Source of the DNA: an uncultured Gammaproteobacteria bacterium | GTDB lineage: Bacteria > Pseudomonadota > Gammaproteobacteria > Pseudomonadales > Azotimanducaceae | Assembly (NCBI GenBank): GCA_913045175.1 | Contig: CAJWQG010000005.1 | Coordinates: 1 to 64,000 of the forward strand | Direction: 5' to 3' | Length of the DNA: 64,000 nt | Shown here: piece after piece, positions 1 to 8,847 of the stretch | Layout: every line of letters starts with the position of its first letter | Numbering within the stretch: the stretch's first letter is position 1 | Made by a program: the position numbers and the translations under genes | Notes under the pieces: model-generated | Told to the model about the DNA's origin: nothing | Seen by the model: the letters and a program-made list of their open reading frames with translations, nothing else | The model's database searches: none

Positions 1-896
1 CATACATCACCATGTCCTCGGAGGTAAGCGGACGAGTCATTGGTGTGTCGGACGCGCTATGGGCCGGTGGCGCATTTGACGCCGGTGAAGTACTGCTCAG
101 GATTGATCCCGATGACTTCGAACTCAGCCTCGAACAGGCACGTGCGGATGTAGCTGCGGCAGAAGCAACGTTGAAGCTTCGTGCCGCAGAGAGCGAAGCA
201 GCGATAGAGAATTATGCACTACTCAACGGCGATGCGGTGGTACCCCCTCTGGTCGCAAAAGAGCCTCAGATAGACCAGGCGAAAGCTCAATTATTCGCGG
301 CCCAGGCCCGCGAAAAAGTTGCAGCACTAGCCCTGTCCAGAACCAAATTTTCTTTGCCGTTTGCTGGCCAGGTTACCGAAAGCTCCGTAGCAGCAGGTCA
401 ACTGCTAAGCCAGGGACAATCTTTCGGTCGTGCTTTTGCCAACCAGTCCGTTGAAGCGACGGTACCACTAACGGTGAAGGAACTGGGTTTGATTTCCCCA
501 CTGGCCGGACGCAAGGCGGTCATTGGGTCAAATGACATTGATCACCCTGCGACAGTCGACAGGAGGGCGGCAGAACTCGACGCGATGACGAGATTTGCCA
601 CGGTTTATCTACATACGGATAGCGTCATCCCACCAGGAACTTTCGTCGATGTCGAGATCAGCGGTGCACCCCAGACCGACACCTTTCTGCTGCCGGAAAC
701 CACACGTCAATTCAATGAAACACTATGGATCGTCGAGGGCGGCATGCTAAGAGCGATAACACCAGAGCTCATCGCAACCACAAGCGAGGGCATGCTAGTG
801 CGGGCATTCGACTACAAGAACGGGATTGTCCAGGGTGCAGTTCCCGGATCGATGGAAGGTCTTGCAGTATCCATCACTGAAAGACTCTCCCCATGA
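1..896 (+). CDS. RND efflux periplasmic adaptor (membrane fusion protein), 5' partial
   Basis: The reading frame is open to the left edge of the window (codons for Y-I-T precede the first ATG at 12), so the start and signal peptide lie outside. The visible part holds a lipoyl-like half (EVSGRVIGVS...), an alpha-helical hairpin rich in Ala, Glu and Gln (about residues 40-105 after the first Met), the second lipoyl half (FSLPFAGQVTE) and a beta-barrel/membrane-proximal region. That order is typical of HlyD/AcrA-type adaptors, which bridge an inner-membrane RND pump to an outer-membrane channel. Its stop overlaps the start of the RND transporter by four bases (ATGA), so the two are translationally coupled. 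No TolC gene adjoins them; the only TolC in the window (38940-40300) is a pseudogene. Confidence 0.9.
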   Translation, partial: YITMSSEVSGRVIGVSDALWAGGAFDAGEVLLRIDPDDFELSLEQARADVAAAEATLKLRAAESEAAIENYALLNGDAVVPPLVAKEPQIDQAKAQLFAAQAREKVAALALSRTKFSLPFAGQVTESSVAAGQLLSQGQSFGRAFANQSVEATVPLTVKELGLISPLAGRKAVIGSNDIDHPATVDRRAAELDAMTRFATVYLHTDSVIPPGTFVDVEISGAPQTDTFLLPETTRQFNETLWIVEGGMLRAITPELIATTSEGMLVRAFDYKNGIVQGAVPGSMEGLAVSITERLSP

Positions 897-3800
897 CAGA
901 TACGGCGGCAGACGACAACGTAGTCGACAACGTAGACAACAAGGCAGATACAGGCATCGTCAACTACTTTGCCGGTAACCTGGTTGCCGCCAATTTGATG
1001 ATGGCACTGATGCTTATTGGCGGAGCCCTTTCGATAACATCCCTGAACTCCCAGTTCTTTCCTACTATTGATCCAGCGGTCATCAATGTTACCGTGCCCT
1101 ACCCTGGTGCCACACCGGCGGAAGTCGAAGAAGGCGTTACCCGAAGAGCGGAAGAAGCCGTGTTCGGTATCGAGGGCGTCGACCGTGTAGTCTCAAAAGC
1201 ATCTGAAAATAGTGGCTCTCTTAGCATCGACCTGAAAGATTTCGTCGATGGTAAAAAGGTCAAAGACGACATCGAGGCAGCTATCGATCAGATCGCGGAC
1301 TTTCCCCCGGCGGATGCCGAAGAGCCAAACGTCGTTCGGATCGAAACGCTCAACGAGGTGATGACGATCGTCGTCTACTCTGATCGTTCGGAAAAACATC
1401 TTCGCCGAGGCGCCGAGGAACTGGAAGAAGCCCTCCTTGCACTGCCCAGTGTATCTCTGGTCAATACCGTAGGCACACGGGACTACGAGATATCCATCGA
1501 AGTCTCGGAAGACTCACTGCGTCAGTACGGCATAACTATCGATGACGTGGCAAATGCGGTGCGAGCGTCGTCTATTAATCTGTCTTCCGGGGAACTGAGA
1601 ACCGATGCCGGCGACCTGTTGCTGCGTACTGATACCAAACGCCAGACCGGAGATGAGTTCAAGGACATCGTATTGCGGGCCAGGGCAGACGGAACCCTGC
1701 TCCGATTGGGTGACGTTGCCACGATCAATGATGGATTCGTGGATGTAGACCTTATCAATGAGTTCAATGGCCGCTCGTCGGTCGTGCTGGCCATAAAGGC
1801 ATCGGTTAGCGAGGACATGCTGCAGATTGCCCAGGACATCAAAGATCTGCTTTCTGAATACGATCCGCTGCCGGGTATCACCGCAGAGATATGGAACGAT
1901 CAGTCGGCTGTGCTCAAGGACCGCCTCAACCTGCTGGTAAGAAACGGGCTCCTTGGATTCGCGTTGGTATTTTTATTTCTGGTCATCATGCTGGACCTGC
2001 GACTCGCCATATGGGTCGCCATGGGTGTGCCCATTTCTTTTTTTGGTGCATTTCTTTTCTTCGATTCCCTGGGTGTAAACATCAATATGGTGTCACTGTT
2101 TGCCTTGATTATTGTTCTCGGAATCGTGGTCGACGATGCCATCGTTGTGGGGGAAAACATCATCTCCGAACATGAACTTGGATATGAGGGACCACACGCC
2201 GCAGTGCTTGGCGTCAGGGGCGTTATCAGCCCCGTTACCATCGGCGTACTGACCACCATGGCGGCATTTGCGCCGCTACTTTTTGTTACCGGTGTTTTTG
2301 GGCAGATACTTCAGGCTGTGCCCATCATTGTCATTTGCGTGTTGGCCATGTCCCTGGTGGAAGCGTTCTTTATACTGCCGGCGCATCTTGCCCATGGTGG
2401 CAGCTGGAGCCGACCTCCACTGACGACTATTCAATCGAAGGTAAGTGGTTGGTTCGAGCACCTGCGTGACAATCAGGTCATTCCCCTGATTCGACTCGCG
2501 GTAAAGCATCGCTACCGCACCCTTGGGCTCGCGTTCTTGTTTCTTGTGCTTAGCTTCTCACTGATAGCAACAGGTGCCGTACGCTTTCTTTTCTTTCCAG
2601 CGCTGGAAGGGGATCAGTTACAGGTAGACATCGAGTTTCCTATCGGGACACCATTCGAAACGACTGACGAAGCCGCACAACGAATGCTGACAGCGGCTTA
2701 TGCAGTGAATGAATCAGTCGACAACTCTGCATTTGAATCGATCAGTCTGACCGTTGGTGGTATAACTGCCAGCCTGGGAGGCCCGGTCGGTGGTACTAAC
2801 ATGACGATCGCAAGCAATCTTGCATCGGTACAGATCCAATTGCACCGGGAGCCACTTCGCAAACATTCTGCAACGGAACTGGAAAGAATGTGGCGCGCAA
2901 ACGTGGGGGAAATTTCCGGTACTGAAAGTATTTCCTACTCAGCCGAACAGTTTGCCCGTGGCACTGATATCGAATACGAATTGTCACATCCTGATGAGGA
3001 GACCCTAGTCGCCGGGGTCGAATCGCTGCGTGATTATCTCGCCAGCCTTCCAGAGGTTTATGACATCCAGGACTCATTCAAGTTAGGCAAAAGACAATAT
3101 GATGTTGAGCTGACGTCAGTTGGCAAAGCAGCCGGGCTGACACCGTCACTGGTCGCAAGACAACTGAGGATGAACTTCTTCGGTGAAGAAGTTCAACGGA
3201 TTCAGCGGGGTCGTCAGGAACTAAAAGTCATGGTCCGCTACCCCAGTGATGAACGTCGCAGCATGCGGGACCTGTACAACGCCAGGATCCGTTTAGCCGA
3301 TGGAACAGAAACCTCGCTGCGTACTGTCGCCACACTGACAGAATCACGGGGATACTCATCCATTGATCGTGTTGATGGTGCAAGAATCGTTCTCGTCTCC
3401 GCCCAGATCGATACGGCCATGGCAACACCAACAGAAGTTAACGATGTGCTGAAGCAGGAAGTTCTGCCCGCGCTCCAGGAAGAGTATCGTGGTTTGAAGT
3501 TCAAGCAGGCCGGGATGTCGCAGGCCCAGGCTGAAGACATGGCATCCCTTGGCAGCCTGGCACTCGTCGCCCTGCTGGTTATATACGTGATGATCGCATC
3601 ACAATTACGGAGCTACGCGCAACCCCTGGTTATAATGAGCGCTGTACCGTTCGGGGCCGGCGGTGCATTAATCGGTCACTTTGCACTCGGTTTCGACCTG
3701 TCGTTTGTATCTGTTTTTGGCATCATTGCGCTAAGCGGCGTTGTAGTGAATGACTCACTGATTCTGATCGACCGCTATAACCGCTTTCGCCGTGAAAGCG

Positions 3801-4045
3801 ACCTGGAACCGATCGAGGCAATCATCGCAGCAACGCAAAGGCGATTCAGGCCAATCGTTCTTACCACAGTGACGACTGCGCTGGGACTCACGCCCATGCT
3901 GTTCGAAACCAGCATTCAGGCACAGTTTATGATTCCCATGGCTGTGAGTCTGGCCACCGGTATCGTATTCGCCAGCGTCATTATCTTATTCGTGGTACCG
4001 ATTCTTGTCCTGATTGAAGAGGACCTGGGCAGTCATCCTGCTTGA
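893..4045 (+). CDS. RND family efflux transporter permease subunit
   Basis: This 1050-residue protein has the length and layout of HAE1-type RND pumps (AcrB relatives): one N-terminal membrane segment, a large periplasmic loop, a block of membrane helices, and then a repeat of the same plan. TM4 carries the paired aspartates used in proton relay (GIVVDDAIVVGENI). The matching C-terminal helix reads GVVVNDSLILIDRYNR, with Asn where AcrB has its relay Lys, a pattern seen in other RND subfamilies. It exports an unknown substrate using the proton gradient, together with the adaptor encoded just upstream. The gene reads through without lesions and ends in TGA, which shows that TGA is a normal stop in this genome. 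Confidence 0.95.
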   Translation: MTDTAADDNVVDNVDNKADTGIVNYFAGNLVAANLMMALMLIGGALSITSLNSQFFPTIDPAVINVTVPYPGATPAEVEEGVTRRAEEAVFGIEGVDRVVSKASENSGSLSIDLKDFVDGKKVKDDIEAAIDQIADFPPADAEEPNVVRIETLNEVMTIVVYSDRSEKHLRRGAEELEEALLALPSVSLVNTVGTRDYEISIEVSEDSLRQYGITIDDVANAVRASSINLSSGELRTDAGDLLLRTDTKRQTGDEFKDIVLRARADGTLLRLGDVATINDGFVDVDLINEFNGRSSVVLAIKASVSEDMLQIAQDIKDLLSEYDPLPGITAEIWNDQSAVLKDRLNLLVRNGLLGFALVFLFLVIMLDLRLAIWVAMGVPISFFGAFLFFDSLGVNINMVSLFALIIVLGIVVDDAIVVGENIISEHELGYEGPHAAVLGVRGVISPVTIGVLTTMAAFAPLLFVTGVFGQILQAVPIIVICVLAMSLVEAFFILPAHLAHGGSWSRPPLTTIQSKVSGWFEHLRDNQVIPLIRLAVKHRYRTLGLAFLFLVLSFSLIATGAVRFLFFPALEGDQLQVDIEFPIGTPFETTDEAAQRMLTAAYAVNESVDNSAFESISLTVGGITASLGGPVGGTNMTIASNLASVQIQLHREPLRKHSATELERMWRANVGEISGTESISYSAEQFARGTDIEYELSHPDEETLVAGVESLRDYLASLPEVYDIQDSFKLGKRQYDVELTSVGKAAGLTPSLVARQLRMNFFGEEVQRIQRGRQELKVMVRYPSDERRSMRDLYNARIRLADGTETSLRTVATLTESRGYSSIDRVDGARIVLVSAQIDTAMATPTEVNDVLKQEVLPALQEEYRGLKFKQAGMSQAQAEDMASLGSLALVALLVIYVMIASQLRSYAQPLVIMSAVPFGAGGALIGHFALGFDLSFVSVFGIIALSGVVVNDSLILIDRYNRFRRESDLEPIEAIIAATQRRFRPIVLTTVTTALGLTPMLFETSIQAQFMIPMAVSLATGIVFASVIILFVVPILVLIEEDLGSHPA

Positions 4046-4062
4046 TCGCCAAACACCAGCTG

Positions 4063-5703
4063 CTATTCCGGCTGCTCAAATTCAATACGTTTACCGAAAC
4101 CTTGCATCGGGGCAAGTGTCCGCAAGTCTATGTCAATAACATAGGGACCAGTCGCCTGCATAGCACGGTCAAACGCTTCCCTGAATTCTTCAACACCCTT
4201 AACCTGCTCACCACTCACACCCATGCCACGAGCTACCATTGCAAAGTTAGGCGTGGCCAAATCAACACCGATATTTCGACCTTCAAACTGCTGTCCCTGT
4301 ATTCCACGCAACACACCGTAACCGCCATCAGTGAACACAATCAGGATAATGGGAAGTTGATGTTGCGCGGCTGTGGAAAGTTCACCAATGTGAACCATGA
4401 CCCCACCATCGCCATGTATGACTACAGTCTTTTTGCCACTGGCCACAGCTGCGCCGTTACCGAGAGGCAGACCCGGCCCAATTGCTCCGGAATTAGGGTT
4501 CATGGTGGTGTGTGGTGCAAGAATCGGAAACCAGTCATTACCCCAGGCATACGCCGGCATTGTCATATCTCGAACAAACACCATATCCCTGTCCATGCTA
4601 TCGCGTAGATGTCCCATGATCGCCTCCATATCCACACCGATGCGTTCGTGGGTCTGCTGTTTCTGTTCCTCATACGCGGCTCTAACACCACTAAGGTAGT
4701 CACTATCCCCCGGTTCCGCATTCATGGCGTCGAGTAACGCGCGCAGCGACTGTTTCGCGTCCGCAATGACATTGACGTCTGCGTTGTGAACAAGGTTGTG
4801 GTTCTGTGGGTCGACATCAATATGAATGAGTCTCCCGGGAAGGTTCTGCCACGCATTAAGCCTTCCCCGAAGCCGGGTACCGACCGCTATGATCACGTCC
4901 GTATCTTGTAACGCCTCACGTGTACGTGGGCGATTGAGTACAGTTCCCATCGATAATTCATGACCGTCGGGAATCGCGCCGCGGCCATTGCCAGACATAA
5001 AAACGGGGGCATTTAGCTTCTCCGCGAGCTCCCGAATCTCACCGCTTGCGTCACCACTGATCACTCCTCCACCTGCAACTATGACACGTCGCGTAGCTTC
5101 ACCAATCAGTGAGGCCGCTTGCGAAATTGCGGAGGTATCCGGTGCGACAGGAAACACAGGAATAGGGTCGCCAACAGACACATCCGTCTTTCCATATTGA
5201 ATGTCGATTGGCATTTCTATCGCCCCTGGCTGGGGACGACCGTTTAATATGTCGGCCGCAACCCGAAATACGGTCGGTGCTAGGTCCTTGGTGTATTTAG
5301 GGCTACCCACCGTTCTCGCCACGGATTGCAGCATTGCGAACTGATTCTCGTGTTCATGGCCCGCAGCGCGGCCCTTACCGTAGTCGGTACTTTCTGTTTG
5401 TCCCGTTAACACCAGAACCGGCGATGAAGCGAACGCGGCCTCGTAGAGTCCCGTCACCGTATTGGTTGTTCCGGGTCCGGTACTGCAGAGGGCTACACCC
5501 AGTCTACCGGACGCTCTGGCATATCCATCAGCCGCGTGTACGGCCGCCTGTTCATGACGCGTAATGATGGGAGTTATCTTCCCGCCATTCAATATGGCAT
5601 CGAATGTGGGCAGGTTGTGGACACTGGGTATGCCGAATACATGGGTAACTCCCAGCTTAACAAGAGCGTCGTGTACGGCTTGACCGCCTGTGATCTCGAG
5701 CAT
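4063..5703 (-). CDS. Thiamine-diphosphate enzyme of the acetolactate synthase-like family
   Basis: A 546-residue protein with the three-domain plan of TPP enzymes: a pyrimidine-binding N-terminal domain (catalytic Glu51 in ITRHEQAA), a central domain, and a PP-binding C-terminal domain with the Mg-TPP motif starting GDGG at about residue 431. The motif's distal Asn is replaced by Asp (FTDGGYG), which still suits metal binding. No small regulatory subunit gene adjoins it, so biosynthetic acetolactate synthase is unlikely. A catabolic 2-oxo acid decarboxylase or lyase is more plausible, but the substrate cannot be read from sequence. It converges on the RND gene with only 17 bases between, and lies downstream of the PhoX-like gene on the same strand. 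Confidence 0.85.
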   Translation of the reverse strand: MLEITGGQAVHDALVKLGVTHVFGIPSVHNLPTFDAILNGGKITPIITRHEQAAVHAADGYARASGRLGVALCSTGPGTTNTVTGLYEAAFASSPVLVLTGQTESTDYGKGRAAGHEHENQFAMLQSVARTVGSPKYTKDLAPTVFRVAADILNGRPQPGAIEMPIDIQYGKTDVSVGDPIPVFPVAPDTSAISQAASLIGEATRRVIVAGGGVISGDASGEIRELAEKLNAPVFMSGNGRGAIPDGHELSMGTVLNRPRTREALQDTDVIIAVGTRLRGRLNAWQNLPGRLIHIDVDPQNHNLVHNADVNVIADAKQSLRALLDAMNAEPGDSDYLSGVRAAYEEQKQQTHERIGVDMEAIMGHLRDSMDRDMVFVRDMTMPAYAWGNDWFPILAPHTTMNPNSGAIGPGLPLGNGAAVASGKKTVVIHGDGGVMVHIGELSTAAQHQLPIILIVFTDGGYGVLRGIQGQQFEGRNIGVDLATPNFAMVARGMGVSGEQVKGVEEFREAFDRAMQATGPYVIDIDLRTLAPMQGFGKRIEFEQPE

Positions 5704-5794
5704 TGGTGTAACTCCTTAGGTAATGTCACGCGGAAACAACCAATACTATCAGCTACCTCACGAACACCGCGAACCCGACTTTTTCAGGGATGCC

Positions 5795-7495
5795 TTAGGA
5801 ACCAACCAACCCACCATCTTTACGACGGATTGCCAGCGTACAGTCCCGTGGGATGGTCACATCATCTACCGGATGCGGAAAATTGGTAACAGCCGGATCA
5901 CCCTTACCAGGATGCTGAATATTGACAAACAGTGTTCGCCGGTCCGGCGTCGAGGTAATACCTGTAATCTCACACCCTGGAACTCCCGTCAGTAAACGGC
6001 GCATTTCTCCAGAATGTGTGTCCGCGACAATCAGCTGATCATTAAGCCCATCGCGCTGATCGCCATCGGTTTCTATAAACAGGCGACCATCAGGGTCAGC
6101 CCACAGTCCATCAGGGCTGCTAAAGGAGTTTTCCCCATCGAAATACTCGCTGGCCTGCATAAATATTTCCCAGATAAAGCGCTGACCACCATTGTCTCGA
6201 AAACGAATGATATGTCCGTATGGATTTGGGGCCTGAGGATTAGGAGCGTTCGGTACTTTCCTGCGATCATTATTGGTTAGTGCACAATACATAAACCCAT
6301 TGGCGCCTTCGGAAATCCACTCGGGTCGATCCATAGGGGTGGCGCCAACCAAAGTCGCCGCGATCCTTGCGTTGACCAGAAACTCCGCCTGGGTATCAAA
6401 CCGACCTGCGAATTCAGGTCTATCAACATCAAGCGCTAACCACTCACCTACCCCACTATCGAGAAACTTTGCGACGTATAGCGTTCCATAATCGAGCGGG
6501 TTTCGCCCTTCGTCCCACATCTGACGCCAGGGTTTTTCGGAGACGAAACGATAGATAAACTCGAATCGAGAATCATCACCCATATAGACGATAACCCGGC
6601 CATCGTCCGCTTCAACCACGGTTGCGCCCTCATGTTTGAAGCGTCCTAAGGCCGTGCGCTTTACTGGCAGTGATTTTGGGTTCATCGGATCGACTTCCAT
6701 CACCCATCCAAATCGGTTCCCCTCGTTTAAATAATCCCTGTTTGACAGGTCGAAACGGGGATCAAACAGATGCCATCCATAGCCACCACCCGAGTCATTG
6801 AAGCCATATCGATGTTGCGACTCGCTTGGAGAAAAAGCGCCGGTGCTTCCGAAATACAGATTGAAATTTTCTTCGCAGGTAAGATACGTCCCCCAGGGAG
6901 TCCTGCCGTTTGAACAATTGGATATGGTGCCGAGGTAGGGATTATTTGCAGGATTCGCCAGCAGCTGGTCTCCGGCGACGGGACCGCTGAATTCAACCGG
7001 TGAATTTACGTGGACCCTCCTTGCATATTCGCTTCGCTGCTGGGACCACACGCCATCCTTTTCCCCGATCTCCACTACGGACATCCCATGGGCAGATTGC
7101 GAAGCACGTACCTGATCAAGGCTCTTTGGTTCCCTTGCGCCTATGACATGGGGATTCTTGCCGTACTCATGATTGAGAGCCAGCAGGCCTCGTCCTGGAG
7201 CCAGCGAATAATAGGCCATGCCATCATGCCCAATACCAATCTGTTGTTGTTGCGCTTCAGCAACAGCCGGCCAACGGTAGCCAGGTCCTCCCGGTTCAAG
7301 AGGCTCCCCCCACGACAATAACACCTGGTATTCATAGTCAGACGAAATCACAGGCATCTTGCCTTTGCCTGCGGCGAACGGTACAGGAGTAAATCCCACC
7401 AGAGCCTTATCGGTTGTTGCGACTGAATATGGGGTTAACGCACCCAGTGACAATGCCGCACCACCTTTCAATACCTTCCGACGAGTAATCTTCAT
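5795..7495 (-). CDS. PhoX-like (DUF839) secreted phosphatase-family protein with Tat signal
   Basis: The frame is open to 7711, but the start at 7495 is preferred because the protein then begins MKITRRKVLKGG, a good twin-arginine signal. That gives a 566-residue periplasmic protein. The body resembles the PhoX/DUF839 beta-propeller family, with features such as LLALNHEYG, GTYLTCEENFN, DSGGGYGWHL, RFKHEGATVVEADDGRVIVYMGDD and FSSPDGLWADPDGRLFIETDGD. Characterised PhoX enzymes are calcium/iron-dependent alkaline phosphatases, but many DUF839 proteins are uncharacterised, so phosphate release is an inference. An imperfect 16-bp tandem repeat lies just upstream of the chosen start. Confidence 0.85.
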   Translation of the reverse strand: MKITRRKVLKGGAALSLGALTPYSVATTDKALVGFTPVPFAAGKGKMPVISSDYEYQVLLSWGEPLEPGGPGYRWPAVAEAQQQQIGIGHDGMAYYSLAPGRGLLALNHEYGKNPHVIGAREPKSLDQVRASQSAHGMSVVEIGEKDGVWSQQRSEYARRVHVNSPVEFSGPVAGDQLLANPANNPYLGTISNCSNGRTPWGTYLTCEENFNLYFGSTGAFSPSESQHRYGFNDSGGGYGWHLFDPRFDLSNRDYLNEGNRFGWVMEVDPMNPKSLPVKRTALGRFKHEGATVVEADDGRVIVYMGDDSRFEFIYRFVSEKPWRQMWDEGRNPLDYGTLYVAKFLDSGVGEWLALDVDRPEFAGRFDTQAEFLVNARIAATLVGATPMDRPEWISEGANGFMYCALTNNDRRKVPNAPNPQAPNPYGHIIRFRDNGGQRFIWEIFMQASEYFDGENSFSSPDGLWADPDGRLFIETDGDQRDGLNDQLIVADTHSGEMRRLLTGVPGCEITGITSTPDRRTLFVNIQHPGKGDPAVTNFPHPVDDVTIPRDCTLAIRRKDGGLVGS

Positions 7496-7534
7496 GTGCC
7501 AAGCCCTTGTAGCATTTCCTAAACTTCTATTCCC

Positions 7535-7594
7535 TGAACCAGGATGTCTCTGAGCCAGGATTTCTGTGAACCAGGATTTCCCTGCAACAGGCAA
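7535..7594. repeat. Imperfect 16-bp tandem repeat, about 3.6 copies
   Basis: Units begin at 7535, 7551, 7567 and 7583, exactly 16 bases apart, with the core TGAACCAGGA (variants TGAGCCAGGA and TGCAACAGG). The array lies 40-100 bases upstream of the chosen PhoX-like start. Because 16 is not a multiple of 3, it is more likely leader DNA than coding sequence. It could be slippage-derived or an operator array. Confidence 0.75.
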
Positions 7595-7747
7595 CATATC
7601 GACAAAGCCTGAGCCGTCATCCATTTCATACGCGTCCAATAATAAACGAGCCCGATAAGCAAAACAGTCAAGCATGGCGTCGTTTAACACTCTTTGACTA
7701 AAACTTAACAATCCCCGTGTCTTAACGTTGTGAACGACATTACGTCG

Positions 7748-8746
7748 CTACTTCAGGCTACCGTTCATCATGTCGATCGCAGCATCCAACGCCCTCGCAA
7801 GACCATTGGCATCTGCTTTGTTCTTTCCCGCAATATCGAATGCCGTGCCGTGATCCACCGACGTTCGGATAAAAGGAATGCCCATGGTTGCTGTAATACT
7901 TTCAGCAAAATTATGCATCTTGATCGCGATGTGTCCCTGGTCATGATAAAGCGCCATCACTGCATCAAACTCGCCGGCAGTCGCGCGATAGAAAACCGAG
8001 TCGGCCGGATAGGGGCCTACCACATCCATCCCTAATTCCCTCGCGGCTGCTACCGCTGGCGCAATCTCCTCGATCTCCTCGCGACCAAGCATCCCCCCCT
8101 CACCCCCATGAGGATTCAGCGCAGCGACCGCAACTTTGGGATCGGTAATTCCCCAGCGCTGGAGACTATCTGCGGTGAGCTGGAGTTTCTCAATTAGTAT
8201 CCGCTTCCTCACATACTTAACTGCTTCACCGAGTGACTTGTGAGTTGAAAGGTGGGCAACCCTTAACCCTCTGGTCATTAACATGGTCGCTGTAAGCTCA
8301 GAACCGGTCATCCTGGCCAGAATCTCCTGGTGGCCAATGTCCCCGTGATACCCGGCAGCGTGCACTGCTTCTTTGTTAATTGGACATGTAACGACACCCT
8401 GAACCGTGTCGTCCTGACACAGCCTTACGGCCGTCTCAAAAAATTGAACCGCCGCATCACCACAGACTGCCGAGACCTCACCTATCCGGAGTGTAGAAAT
8501 ATCAAACGAGACAGGTTCAAAAACCTGGATACTCTTTCCTTGCTTGACTTCAGCAGCCGATTCAACGGCTTCAATTTCTACCGAAATACCGGTCTGGCGG
8601 GCCGCCTGCTTAAGACAGGCAACTGATCCAATAACGAATGGTTGGGCGTGATCAAAAATCTGGGCGTTAGCGAACGTTTTGACAACAATCTCCGACCCGA
8701 CCCCGGCTGGGTCACCCATCGTCACTGCTAGCAGCGGTTTACTCAT
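7748..8746 (-). CDS. PdxA-family NAD-dependent dehydrogenase (4-hydroxythreonine-4-phosphate type)
   Basis: About 332 residues starting MSKPLLAVTMGDPAGVG. An ATG four codons upstream, at 8758, is also possible. Family signatures are present: MGDPAGVGSEI at the N terminus, the metal-binding STHKSL and ALYHDQGH segments, ALNPHGGEGG, and the C-terminal FIRTSVDHGTAFDIAG. PdxA oxidises 4-phosphohydroxy-L-threonine in vitamin B6 synthesis. The YHDQGHIAIK and GTAFDIAGK wording is closer to PdxA2-type paralogues that act on phosphorylated four-carbon acids in catabolism. No other B6 gene (pdxJ, serC, epd, ksgA) is next to it, while TPP enzymes flank it, so I favour a catabolic role, with moderate certainty. 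Confidence 0.85.
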   Translation of the reverse strand: MSKPLLAVTMGDPAGVGSEIVVKTFANAQIFDHAQPFVIGSVACLKQAARQTGISVEIEAVESAAEVKQGKSIQVFEPVSFDISTLRIGEVSAVCGDAAVQFFETAVRLCQDDTVQGVVTCPINKEAVHAAGYHGDIGHQEILARMTGSELTATMLMTRGLRVAHLSTHKSLGEAVKYVRKRILIEKLQLTADSLQRWGITDPKVAVAALNPHGGEGGMLGREEIEEIAPAVAAARELGMDVVGPYPADSVFYRATAGEFDAVMALYHDQGHIAIKMHNFAESITATMGIPFIRTSVDHGTAFDIAGKNKADANGLARALDAAIDMMNGSLK

Positions 8747-8847
8747 ATTGTCACCCATCGATAATTGTGGTCCTTACTATATCCCTTTTTACGGAACGTT
8801 TTGCCGCTATCCACTCCGGGTTACAATATTCCGTTTCGGAGACCCGT

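Noticed and set aside
4042..4608. Long open frame on the plus strand opposite the first TPP enzyme
   Set aside because: It is antisense to a well-conserved gene and has no family character; a shadow frame.
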